Assembly (NCBI GenBank): GCA_025965315.1
Contig: JAOPXD010000069.1
Span: forward strand, 1-49,083
Length of the DNA stretch: 49,083 bases
Reading direction: 5' to 3'
Origin: Marmoricola sp.
GTDB lineage: Bacteria; Actinomycetota; Actinomycetes; Propionibacteriales; Nocardioidaceae
The position numbers were made by a program, and so were the translations under genes. Positions 23,827 to 31,734 of this stretch are shown here, piece after piece. The first letter of the stretch is position 1. Every line of letters begins with the position of its first letter. A model generated the notes under the pieces. That model did no database searches, had not been told where the DNA came from, and was given only the letters and a program-made list of their open reading frames with translations.

Positions 23827-24839
23827 TCAGTGGTCGGCCGGCCCCATCGTGATCACGACCTTGCCGCACTCCTTGGACTCCTGGAGCAGGGCGATCGCCT
23901 CACCGAAGTCCTCGATCGCGAACCGGTGGGTCACCATCGCGGACAGGTCACGCCTGGCCAGCAGCTCGAGCGCCGACTCGAAGCGGGCCGGGTACTCCAT
24001 CGCGCCGCGGATGGTCAGCTGCTTCAGCATCACCAGCAGCAGGCGGATCGGTACGTCGTCGCTGTGCACCGCGACCACCGAGATCCGGGCACCCGGCTTG
24101 GCATTCGCGACGATCTCCTGAACCACCGAGCCGACCGCGGTCGCTTCGATGAAGGCGTCGGTGCCGACCGTCGGACCGGCCAGGGTCGACTCGGACCCGT
24201 GCAGTTCGGTCAGGCGCTGCCAGACCTTGTCGGAGGTCGGGTCGAGCGCCTCCGAGGCGCCCAGCTCGCGGGCGAGCTCGCGGCGCGTGGCGGACGGGTC
24301 GATCGCCACAACCGGGTGATCCCGCGGTCGGCCAGGGTCGCGATCGCTGCCAGCCCGACCGGGCCGCACCCGAAGACGGCCACGGCTTGCCCGGACTCGA
24401 CGTCGGCCTGGTCGACAGCGTTCATCCCGACGGCCAGCGGTTCGGCGAGCGCGGCCGTCACCAGGTCGATGCCGTCCGGGACGGCGTACAGCCGGACATC
24501 GGCTTCCCGGACCAGGAGCAGCGGAGCCAAGCCGCCTTCGTCGGCACCGCAGCCGATCCGCCCCAGCTCGTTGTTTCCCGGGAGGATCACCACCCGGTCA
24601 CCGGCCGCGTGCCCGGTGACCTCGTCCCCCACGGAGCTGACCGTGCCGGCCAGCTCGTGACCCAGAGGCATCGGCACCCCGGGCCTCCCGGCGAACGGAC
24701 CCAGCTTCACGAACGTCAGGTCGCTGCCGCAGATGCCGCAGGCGCTGACCTCGACGATGGCATCACGGGGCCCGAGGACCGGCTCGTCGACCTCGTCGAC
24801 GCGGACGTCCTGGACACCGTGGACCCTGACCTGCTTCAT
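23827..24839 (-). pseudogene. Zinc-type (MDR) alcohol dehydrogenase, frameshifted
   Basis: From ATG 24839 (GAGG 9 bases upstream) residues 1-176 show C34-G-I-C37-GSDL, GHE (H61, E62) and the NAD motif FGCGPVGLAAIATLADRG. The frame then degenerates, while another frame continues with VVAIDPSATRRELARELGASEALDP through ISVVAVHSDDVPIRL to EDFGEAIALLQES. Adding one G at about 24311/24312 joins both into a 337-residue enzyme. The four-cysteine structural zinc loop is absent. It sits just downstream of the GMC oxidase gene and might oxidise its products. Real pseudogene or sequencing error cannot be told. Confidence 0.8.
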
Positions 24840-24863
24840 GGTGCGCATCCTCGCACCGGGACC

Positions 24864-26822
24864 TCAACCACCGGTGGCCGGAATCAGCTTCGCAGCGAGC
24901 CGCTTCGCGTTCATGTAGGCGATCGACTCGATCGAGATCATCGGGTTCACCCCGGACGCGGTCGGGAAGCAGGAGCCGTCGGCGACGACCAGGTTCTTCA
25001 CGTCCCAGGTCTCGCCGTCGGGGTTCAGGGCGGAGATCTCCGGCGTACCGCCCATCCGGGCACTGCCCATGATGTGCAGGGCGGCCAGGGCCACCCGGGC
25101 GGGCGCTGCGCCCTCCTTGCGGACCTCGGCCAGGAAGGACTCCAGGTTCCCCCGCTTGCCGGGTTCGTAGCCGATGGTGCGGTGGTGGGTCGAGTAGATC
25201 TTCGTCGCGCCGGCCGCCTCCGCGATCCGGGCCGCCCCGTCGAAGCCCTTCATCAGCAGCTCGGTGTCGCCCGGGGACAGGGTGTAGCTGACGATCGGCT
25301 CGCCGTCCTTGCCGATCTTGACGGTCCCGCCGGGGCCCTTGTCGCGGACGATGATCGCGACACCGAGCATGTGCTTGAGCTCCTGCATCCGCTGCAGGTG
25401 CTGCGCGCCGCTGCGCCAGTTCACGAACCCGGATCCGAATGCCGGGGTGAGCGGAGCCGTCTCGAACAGCACGCCGTAGCCGTCCCCGTCGAGGTCGCTC
25501 CACTCGTTGACGTAGCGGGCCTGCAGCGCGCCTTCCCAGGGGTTGACCAGATCCGGGACCAGCCCCCACAAGGCGGTCGCCGGGTGCAGCCGGAGGTGCC
25601 TGCCGATGTTCGGGTTGGCCAGACCGGACCGCTTGAGCAGGGCCGGCGTCTGGATCGCCCCGGCCGCGACCACGACCGCGCGCGCCTTGACGGTCAGGAC
25701 GTTCCCGCCGGCCGAGACCGCCGTGACGCCGACGGCCTTCCCGTTCTCGATGGTGACCGTGCGCGCTTGGGCGCCGACGTACATCCGGGCGCCGTTGTCC
25801 GCAGCGTCGACCAGCCAGGTCTTGGTCACCGATCGCTTGGCGCCGATCCGGCAGCCCATCCCGCAACGGCCGCACTCGATGCCGGCGTCGCACCCGATCA
25901 CGTTGCGCGGCATCGCGTCGACGTTCCAGCCGAGGGCGTTCGCACCGCGCTCGAGCACCTGGTCGCGCACTCCCGCGCCCTGGTGGTCCTTGTTGACACC
26001 GAGGCGGGTGTTCACAGCTGCCAGGGCGTCGTCGTACTCGGAGGTGAGGAACTGGGGGGTCCCGAGCGCGGCCCACTCGGCTCGGACGTGGTCGGGGGTC
26101 GGGAACGAGGTCGTGTAGTTGACCACGGTGCCGCCGCCCAGGCCGCGGCCGGCGACGAGCGCGACCTGACCTTCCGAGGTCACCGTGGGCGCGCCGGCGT
26201 ACAGCTGGCTGAAGCCGGTCCGCTCGCTGCCGTCGAAGTCGCGGTCGTCGTGGTACTCGCCCGCCTCGAGGACGACGACGTCCAGCCCGGCGGCCGCGAG
26301 CACCCCGGCTGCGGTGCCGCCGCCGGCACCCGAACCGACGATGACCACGTCGCAGACGATCGTCTCGTCCTGGGTCACGTGCTCGGGCTTCAGCTCCGGG
26401 TCCGGAGCGGACGCCAGCGGTCCGGGCGGCCCGGGGTAACCGACGCTGTCCCAGAGCGCCGGGCCCGCGGTGATGTAGTACGGCGCCAGGCAGGCGCCCT
26501 TCAGCCCGGCGAACAGCGCGCGCTTGGCGGCGAGCCGGGAGTCGGAGAGCGAGAGCAGGACGCGTTCGCGTCCGGCCTGGTCGAGCGAGGAGAACTTGCG
26601 CGGCCTGCCGGTCAGGACGAACCCGAGGAACCGGGTGTCCCAGAGCCGCAGCAGGGTCTGGAGCTGCTTGAGCTCGGCCGCTCGCGGGTTAACTCCGGCG
26701 AGCTCGAGAGCGAACTCCGGTGCGCCGACCGCGCTGGCCGGCGGGATCCCGGCGCCGTCCCCCGGTGCGAAGGTGTCGCTGATCAGGCGCAGGGAGGTGA
26801 GGTGCTGCGGCGTGAACGTCAT
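24864..26822 (-). CDS. GMC-family long-chain-alcohol/sterol-type oxidoreductase
   Basis: 652 residues. N-terminal 150 residues resemble the gluconate 2-dehydrogenase-subunit-3-like extension of FAO-type enzymes. FAD motif DVVIVGSGAGGGTAAG starts at 159, and GGGTVVNY and HIMGSARMG with GVNPMISIES near the C-terminus are GMC signatures. A four-cysteine group C311/C317/C320/C324 (CDAGIECGRCGMGC) is shared with long-chain-alcohol oxidases. No signal peptide. Together with the CYP125-like P450 and two flavoenzymes this points to oxidation of a hydrophobic alcohol such as a sterol, which is inference. A TAACGT -10 lies 6 bases before the ATG. Confidence 0.88.
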   Translation of the reverse strand: MTFTPQHLTSLRLISDTFAPGDGAGIPPASAVGAPEFALELAGVNPRAAELKQLQTLLRLWDTRFLGFVLTGRPRKFSSLDQAGRERVLLSLSDSRLAAKRALFAGLKGACLAPYYITAGPALWDSVGYPGPPGPLASAPDPELKPEHVTQDETIVCDVVIVGSGAGGGTAAGVLAAAGLDVVVLEAGEYHDDRDFDGSERTGFSQLYAGAPTVTSEGQVALVAGRGLGGGTVVNYTTSFPTPDHVRAEWAALGTPQFLTSEYDDALAAVNTRLGVNKDHQGAGVRDQVLERGANALGWNVDAMPRNVIGCDAGIECGRCGMGCRIGAKRSVTKTWLVDAADNGARMYVGAQARTVTIENGKAVGVTAVSAGGNVLTVKARAVVVAAGAIQTPALLKRSGLANPNIGRHLRLHPATALWGLVPDLVNPWEGALQARYVNEWSDLDGDGYGVLFETAPLTPAFGSGFVNWRSGAQHLQRMQELKHMLGVAIIVRDKGPGGTVKIGKDGEPIVSYTLSPGDTELLMKGFDGAARIAEAAGATKIYSTHHRTIGYEPGKRGNLESFLAEVRKEGAAPARVALAALHIMGSARMGGTPEISALNPDGETWDVKNLVVADGSCFPTASGVNPMISIESIAYMNAKRLAAKLIPATGG

Positions 26823-26828
26823 GGCCGG

Positions 26829-26834
26829 ACGTTA
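26829..26834 (-). promoter_or_regulatory. -10 hexamer, leaderless GMC oxidase promoter
   Basis: TAACGT on the minus strand, 6 bases before ATG 26822. Confidence 0.4.
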
Positions 26835-26922
26835 CTGCGGAATCCCACCGCTGGTAAGGCACCTGTCGGCACGGCTACCGGCGTGGTTGCGGACGGTCCC
26901 GCGCCGAGCGACCTCACACCCC

Positions 26923-26928
26923 TAGGGT
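26923..26928 (+). promoter_or_regulatory. -10 hexamer, leaderless TetR promoter
   Basis: TAGGGT, 6 bases before ATG 26935. Confidence 0.4.
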
Positions 26929-26934
26929 GGACCA

Positions 26935-27600
26935 ATGACCAGTACGGCGAGCGAGACGCAGCGACGACGGGGCCCCCGGGTCGACGTCGACGTGCCTGAG
27001 CTTCTCCTCGACACCGCGGAGGAGCTCTTCGGCACCCTCGGCGTGGACAACGTCTCGATGCGCTCGGTCGCCCGCGACGCCGGCGTCGCGCCGGCCGCTC
27101 TCACCCACCACTTCGCCAACAAGCGGGCTCTGGTCGAGGCGGTCGTGATGCGCCGCGGTCGCGACCTCGGCGACGAGGTCCGCTCCCGGCTGCACGCGTT
27201 GCAGTCCCAGGCCGAGGTCAGCTGCCGGGACCTGGTCGATGCCGTGCTGGTCCCGTTCGTCGACGAGATCAACACCGAGCCCGAGAGCGGGGTGCGTTGG
27301 CTCCGGATCGTGATCACGCTGGCCCTCAACGGTGACGACGTGATCGCGCTCGCGATCGCCGACCAGGGAGCCGGTCTCGGCGACATCGCCACGCTCTTCA
27401 TCACCGCCGCCTCGTCGGTCCCGAACCTCGACGAGGCCGCGGTCGAGCTGCGGGCGCCGATCGCGATGTTCTCGATGCTGACCGCGCTCGCCGCCGCCGA
27501 CCTCGGCGGCTACGGCCGCCCGATCGGACCGGACGGACTCGACCCGGAGTACGTCGCCCAGCTCGCCCTGTTCACCAGCAGCGGGCTCCAGGCAGGCTGA
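26935..27600 (+). CDS. TetR-family transcriptional regulator
   Basis: 221 residues. HTH at about 20-65: LLDTAEELFGTLGVDNVSMRSVARDAGVAPAALTHHFANKRALVEAV. A helical ligand domain follows, with no name-giving motif. It is divergent from the GMC oxidase gene, which makes it the most likely local repressor of that gene. It also converges with the P450 gene through a terminator. Ligand unknown. Confidence 0.9.
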   Translation: MTSTASETQRRRGPRVDVDVPELLLDTAEELFGTLGVDNVSMRSVARDAGVAPAALTHHFANKRALVEAVVMRRGRDLGDEVRSRLHALQSQAEVSCRDLVDAVLVPFVDEINTEPESGVRWLRIVITLALNGDDVIALAIADQGAGLGDIATLFITAASSVPNLDEAAVELRAPIAMFSMLTALAAADLGGYGRPIGPDGLDPEYVAQLALFTSSGLQAG

Positions 27601-27639
27601 AAAAGAGAACGGGCCCGGTCCCCGAAGGGATCGGACCCG
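27601..27639 (-). terminator. Rho-independent terminator of the P450 gene
   Basis: On the minus strand GGGTCCGATCCC (27639-27628) folds on GGGACCGGGCCC (27623-27612) across a TTCG loop, with one mismatch and one wobble pair, followed by a T-rich run (TTCTCTTTTT, 27610-27601). It ends 16-54 bases after the P450 stop. Confidence 0.85.
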
Positions 27640-27654
27640 CCTCACGGGTGCTGG

Positions 27655-28887
27655 TCAGCTGAGCTTGACCTGCATCTCCTTGATGCCGTTGATCCAGCTG
27701 TGCCGCAGCCGCACGGCCGGGCCGACACGCTCGATCTTCGTGCACTGGTCGGCCAGGGCGTCGAACATGATCTTGACCTCCTGGCGGGCCAGGTTGGCGC
27801 CGATGCAGTAGTGCGCGCCGTGGCCGCCGAAGGCGAGGTGCGGGTTGTGCTCGCGCTCGATGTCGAAGGTGTGCGGGTCGGTGAAGACCTCGGTGTCGTG
27901 GTTGCCGCTCGCGTAGAACATCCCGACGCGCTGACCGGCCTTGATCTGCTGACCGCCGATCTCGATGTCGTTGATCGCGGTGCGCTGGAAGACGTTGACC
28001 GGGGTCGCCCAGCGGATGACCTCGTCGACCATGCCGGCCGGACGGTCCTTGACCCACAGGTCCCACTGCTCGGGGTTGTTCAGGAACGCGTTCATGCCGT
28101 GCGAGATCGCGTTCCGGGTGGTCTCGTTGCCGGCCACGGTCAGGATGATCACGAAGTAGCCGAACTCGTCGTCGGTCAGGCCGCGTCCGTCCTTGTCGGC
28201 GTTCAGCAGCTTGGTGACGATGTCGTCGCGCGGGTTCTCCTTGCGGTCGGCGGCCATCATCATCGCGTAACCGAGGATCTCGGCAGCCGCGACGTCGGAC
28301 TGGCCCTCGAACTCCGGGTCCTCGCCGGCGAGCATCATGTTCGACCAGTCGAAGAGCTTCTTGCGGTCCTCCTGCGGGACGCCGAGCAGGTCGGCGATCG
28401 CCTGCAGGGGCAGCTCGGCCGCGACCTCGGTGACGAAGTCGACGTTCCCCTTGGCGAGGGCGTCCGCGACGATCTTGTGCGCGCGCTCGGTCATGATGTC
28501 GTCGAGCGCGGCGATCGAGCGCGGCGTGAAGCCGCGGGAGATGATCGCGCGGGTCGAGGAGTGCTCCGGTGGGTCCTGGTTGAGCAGCATCACGCGCTGG
28601 AACTCGATCATCTCGCGCAGCATCCCCTCGGGGAACCGGATGATCGCGGAGTTCTCGGCGCTGGAGAAGTTCTTGCTGTTCTTCGACACCGCGAGGATGT
28701 CGGCGTGGCGGGAGATCGCCCAGTAGCCGCTGCCGCCTTCCATGCCGTCACGAGCGTTCTGCGGCTGCTCGACCCAGTGGACCGGCGAGGTCCGGCGGGC
28801 GAACGCGTGCTCGTCGTGCGGGACGCCGACGAGCATCGTGTCGGGATCGGTGAAGTCGAAGCCCTCGGGCAACTGGGTCATGGTCAT
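27655..28887 (-). CDS. Cytochrome P450, CYP125-like (steroid C26-monooxygenase type)
   Basis: 410 residues from ATG 28887. I-helix AGNETT (252-257), ExxR (E289-R292) and heme loop GGHGAHYCIGANLA with C361. The overall text (FDFTDPD start, YWAISRHADI, FSSAENSA, LNQDPPEHSSTRAIISRGFTPR, LPLQAIADLLGVPQED) is very close to CYP125 as I know it. CYP125 oxidises the sterol side chain terminal carbon in Mycobacterium and Rhodococcus. Family assignment is by eye. The start is not preceded by a good ribosome site; an AAGGA lies 12 bases upstream. Redox partners are not in the window apart from fdxA. Confidence 0.88.
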   Translation of the reverse strand: MTMTQLPEGFDFTDPDTMLVGVPHDEHAFARRTSPVHWVEQPQNARDGMEGGSGYWAISRHADILAVSKNSKNFSSAENSAIIRFPEGMLREMIEFQRVMLLNQDPPEHSSTRAIISRGFTPRSIAALDDIMTERAHKIVADALAKGNVDFVTEVAAELPLQAIADLLGVPQEDRKKLFDWSNMMLAGEDPEFEGQSDVAAAEILGYAMMMAADRKENPRDDIVTKLLNADKDGRGLTDDEFGYFVIILTVAGNETTRNAISHGMNAFLNNPEQWDLWVKDRPAGMVDEVIRWATPVNVFQRTAINDIEIGGQQIKAGQRVGMFYASGNHDTEVFTDPHTFDIEREHNPHLAFGGHGAHYCIGANLARQEVKIMFDALADQCTKIERVGPAVRLRHSWINGIKEMQVKLS

Positions 28888-28920
28888 GGGGAATCCGGGT
28901 CCTTTTCTCAACGCTGAGGA

Positions 28921-28958
28921 CTATTTGCGCAAGCGAACAAATAGCGTAGGGAACGCTA
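28921..28958. promoter_or_regulatory. Two overlapping inverted repeats between P450 and TetR
   Basis: CTATTTG (28921-28927) and CAAATAG (28938-28944) form 7-bp arms around 10 bases. Overlapping it, TAGCGT (28942-28947) and ACGCTA (28953-28958) form 6-bp arms around 5. Both lie in the shared promoter spacer of the divergent P450 and TetR genes and are likely operators of that TetR. Confidence 0.5.
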
Positions 28959-29026
28959 ACACGGGTGACCCAACTCACGGAACCGTTTCACGACCCTTCG
29001 GGACCTTTGCGCCGTCCGGAGGTGGC

Positions 29027-29032
29027 TATGCT
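29027..29032 (+). promoter_or_regulatory. -10 hexamer, leaderless TetR promoter
   Basis: TATGCT, 6 bases before ATG 29039. Confidence 0.4.
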
Positions 29033-29038
29033 CCGGCG

Positions 29039-29659
29039 ATGACCACCTCGGGTGCACCGTCCGGGCGACGCCCGAACCGCCGGGGGAGCCAGACCCGGCA
29101 GAACATGCTGGAGGCGGCGCTGGCCGCGCTCGCGACCGGGGACCCGACAGCGGTGTCCGCGAACCACATCGCCAAGCAGGTCGGCGTGACCTGGGGTGCG
29201 GTGAAGTACCAGTTCGGCGACGTCGACGACTTCTGGGCGGCCGTGCTCGGCTTCATGGCGGAGCGTCGTGGCGAGCTGGACTTCCGGACCCAGCCGGGGT
29301 CCGGGCTCGAGGCCCGGGTCGGCCAGATCCTCGACATGCTCTGGCGGGGCCTGGACACTCCCGACGTACGGGCGATGGACACGTTGCGCAGTGCGCTGCC
29401 GCGCGAGCGCGAGGAGCTCGAGCGCGCGTTCCCGAAGACCGCGGCCGAGCTGGCGGCCTGGCAGGCCGCCTGGAACGCCTCGTGCCAGCAGGCCTTCGCC
29501 GACCTGGACGTCGATCCGGTCCGGGTCCGCGAGATGGCCGCGATGATCCCGGGCGCGATGCAGGGCCTGACCGCCGAGCGCCACCTGTCCACCTACTCGA
29601 ACCTGGACGACGCCAAGCGTGGTCTGCGCAACGCGATCACCGCGTACCTGAGCTCCTGA
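29039..29659 (+). CDS. TetR-family transcriptional regulator
   Basis: 206 residues. A basic N-terminus (SGRRPNRRGSQTRQ) leads to the HTH MLEAALAALATGDPTAVSANHIAKQVGVTWGAVKYQFGDVDDFWAAV. The C-terminal domain is helical and alanine-rich. It is divergent from the CYP125-like gene across a spacer holding two inverted repeats, so P450 control is likely. There is no strong Shine-Dalgarno; a TATGCT -10 lies 6 bases upstream. Confidence 0.9.
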   Translation: MTTSGAPSGRRPNRRGSQTRQNMLEAALAALATGDPTAVSANHIAKQVGVTWGAVKYQFGDVDDFWAAVLGFMAERRGELDFRTQPGSGLEARVGQILDMLWRGLDTPDVRAMDTLRSALPREREELERAFPKTAAELAAWQAAWNASCQQAFADLDVDPVRVREMAAMIPGAMQGLTAERHLSTYSNLDDAKRGLRNAITAYLSS

Positions 29660-29673
29660 GCTCCTGAGCGGGA

Positions 29674-30540
29674 CTATCCGTTCAGGGGGAGCAGGACCTC
29701 CTTGGCGAAGCGCTCCATGCCGTCGAGCTTCTGGTCCAGGGTGGCGCTGCGCCCGTAGTAGTAGAGCCAGGGCATCGTCATCACGTCGGTGACTCCACCG
29801 GCCTCGGCAGCGGCGAACTGCTCGGGCAGGATCGCATCGTTCAGCGCGGCGATGACCACGGCTTTCTCGGTCACGCCGAGCTCGGCGCGCAGCTCCCGCA
29901 GGCGGGCGGCGTAGCCGATCGCGTCCTCGGTGCTGGAGACGTCGCCGATCCAGCCGTCGTACCGAGCAGCTCGGCGCAGCGCGACCTCGGACATCCCGCC
30001 GATCAGGATCGGAACCGGTTCGGCCGGCCGTGGGCTCATCGTGAGCCGCGGCGTCGGGTACAGCGGGCCCTCGCTCTCGACCCACTCGTCGCTCCACAGC
30101 CGGCGGACCAGGTCCAGGCCCTCATCGGTGCGCCTCCCGCGGGTCCCGAAGTCCTGCTCGAGCAGGTCGAACTCCTCGCGGCACCAGCCGGCGCCGACAC
30201 CGAGGCTGACCCGGCCGCCGGAGAGGACCGCTGCGGTGCCCACCGACTTGGCGACGACGTACGGGCTCCGCAGGGCGGCGACGTAGATCGACGTGAAGTA
30301 CCGCAGCCGGGTGGTGACGGCCGCGAGGGCGCCGACGAGCACCCACGGGTCCGGCCACTCGCAGGTGCTGTCCCAGCGCCGGGAGCCGTCCTCCTCGTAC
30401 GGGTACGGCGTTGCGAGCGTCTCCAGGTCGACGACGTGATCGGCGATCGCGAAGCTCGCGTAGCCGAGCTCGTCGGCAGCGACGGCGATCGGCTGCAGCT
30501 GGTCGGTGGGCAGCATGGCGCCCACGATCGCGAAGTCCAC
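29674..30540 (-). CDS. LLM-class (F420-type) flavin oxidoreductase
   Basis: 288 residues from GTG 30540. Bacterial luciferase-like barrel: DFAIVGAMLPTDQL, ADELGYASFAIADHVVD, GRVSLGVGAGWCREEFDLL, DEGLDLVRRLW and PVPILIGGMSEVALRRAARYDGWIG. The GVGAGW(C)xEE block is typical of the F420-dependent LLM group. Substrate unknown. It is divergent from the dehydrogenase at 30631, with two palindromes in the 90-base spacer. A TAGAGT -10 lies 6 bases before the GTG. Confidence 0.88.
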   Translation of the reverse strand: MDFAIVGAMLPTDQLQPIAVAADELGYASFAIADHVVDLETLATPYPYEEDGSRRWDSTCEWPDPWVLVGALAAVTTRLRYFTSIYVAALRSPYVVAKSVGTAAVLSGGRVSLGVGAGWCREEFDLLEQDFGTRGRRTDEGLDLVRRLWSDEWVESEGPLYPTPRLTMSPRPAEPVPILIGGMSEVALRRAARYDGWIGDVSSTEDAIGYAARLRELRAELGVTEKAVVIAALNDAILPEQFAAAEAGGVTDVMTMPWLYYYGRSATLDQKLDGMERFAKEVLLPLNG

Positions 30541-30545
30541 GGCGT

Positions 30546-30557
30546 CACTCTAGAGTG
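30546..30557. promoter_or_regulatory. Perfect 12-bp palindrome over the LLM gene -10
   Basis: CACTCTAGAGTG, self-complementary. The minus-strand TAGAGT hexamer of the predicted leaderless LLM promoter (30547-30552) lies inside it, so a protein bound here would block that promoter. Confidence 0.4.
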
Positions 30558-30566
30558 CGGGCGCGA

Positions 30567-30594
30567 CATTTTCATAGAACCCTCTGTGAAAATG
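30567..30594. promoter_or_regulatory. 28-bp near-perfect inverted repeat, candidate operator
   Basis: CATTTTCA (30567-30574) mirrors TGAAAATG (30587-30594); after one T/G mismatch AGA pairs with TCT, leaving an ACCC centre. It is the AT-rich part of the LLM/dehydrogenase spacer. TetR-type dimension; the binder is unknown. Confidence 0.5.
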
Positions 30595-30630
30595 CTTGAA
30601 GCGACGCTTCGCGTGTGCGAACCTCAGCCC

Positions 30631-31734
30631 ATGACAGACCCGTACCCGAGCACCTCCGGCCGAAGAGTCCGTCTGTTCCAGGTCGCGATCGGCAACGTCG
30701 GCAGCGAGATGATCGGCCGGATCCAGCGGCACCCGGACCTCGAGCTGGTCGGTCTGCACTGCTACACGCCCGAGAAGATCGGCCGGGATGCGGGCGAGCT
30801 CGCCGGGCTGGACCCGATCGGCGTGGTCGCCACCGGCACGGTCGACGAGATCATCGAGGCTCAGCCCGACTGCGTCACGTTCCACGGCGTCTGGCCGGAC
30901 TTCGAGCTGTACGAACGAGTGCTCGAGGCCGGCATCGACGTCGTCACCACCGCTGACTGGGTGACCGGGCACCACCGCGACAAGAACCACCCGCTTCCCG
31001 ACGGCCGGGTCCCGAGCGAGGTGCTCGAGGCTGCTTGCCAGCGCGGTGGGTCGACGTACTACGGCACCGGGATGAACCCCGGTCTCGCGCAGATCCTGAC
31101 CATCGTGCACTCGGCCGACGTCGCCGACATCGAGAAGGTCACCTGTACCGAGTCGGTCGACGTCTCCTGCCACCACTCGGCCGACACCTGGGTCAACTGC
31201 GGTTTCGGTGCTCCTGCCGGCGACCCCGAGCAGCTCCGCAAGCTCGAGCTCGGCACGACCGTGTTCGGGGACGGCGTGCACCTGATGGCCGATGCGCTGG
31301 GCATCGAGCTCGACGAGGTCGTCTTCGAGTGCGAGCTCGGAGCCTGCACGAAGGACGTCGACCTCGGCTGGTTCCAGCTGCCCGAGGGTTCGGTCGGCGG
31401 TGCCAAGTTCGCGTACGTCGGGAAGGTCGCCGGGGTGCCCCGGGTGGAGCTCGGGCTGGAGTGGCAGATGACGCCGCACACCTCGCCGAAGTGGGACATC
31501 CAGGGCTGCTACATCACCAAGATCGAGGGCGACCCGGTCATCTACTCCAAGCACATGATCCTGCCGAAGCCCGGTACCGACTTCTCCAGCGTCGAGGCTT
31601 TCGCCGCGATCGGGATGACCGTGACCGGGATGCCGGCGCTGAACGCGGTCCGGGCAGTCGTCGAGGCGCGTCCCGGCCTGATCACGAGCGCGGACCTGCC
31701 GCTGCGCGCCTTCGCCGGACGATTCGCGCGGTGA
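30631..31734 (+). CDS. DapB-like NAD(P)H-dependent amine dehydrogenase family protein
   Basis: 367 residues from ATG 30631. Rossmann start VRLFQVAIGNVGSEMIGRIQRHPDLELVGLH, then TADWVTGHHRDKN and GTGMNPGLAQIL, a pattern of the dihydrodipicolinate-reductase-like group of actinobacteria commonly linked to lipid or steroid clusters. The real substrate is unknown, and it should not be called dapB. The TGA overlaps the GTG of the next gene (GTGA), so the two are co-translated. Confidence 0.8.
   Translation: MTDPYPSTSGRRVRLFQVAIGNVGSEMIGRIQRHPDLELVGLHCYTPEKIGRDAGELAGLDPIGVVATGTVDEIIEAQPDCVTFHGVWPDFELYERVLEAGIDVVTTADWVTGHHRDKNHPLPDGRVPSEVLEAACQRGGSTYYGTGMNPGLAQILTIVHSADVADIEKVTCTESVDVSCHHSADTWVNCGFGAPAGDPEQLRKLELGTTVFGDGVHLMADALGIELDEVVFECELGACTKDVDLGWFQLPEGSVGGAKFAYVGKVAGVPRVELGLEWQMTPHTSPKWDIQGCYITKIEGDPVIYSKHMILPKPGTDFSSVEAFAAIGMTVTGMPALNAVRAVVEARPGLITSADLPLRAFAGRFAR

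Noticed and set aside
24387-26999. 870-codon plus-strand open frame
   Set aside because: Antisense to the GMC oxidase, whose motifs are unequivocal.
30631-31734. dapB (dihydrodipicolinate reductase)
   Set aside because: It is the longer DapB-like group without the dipicolinate site, located in a catabolic island.
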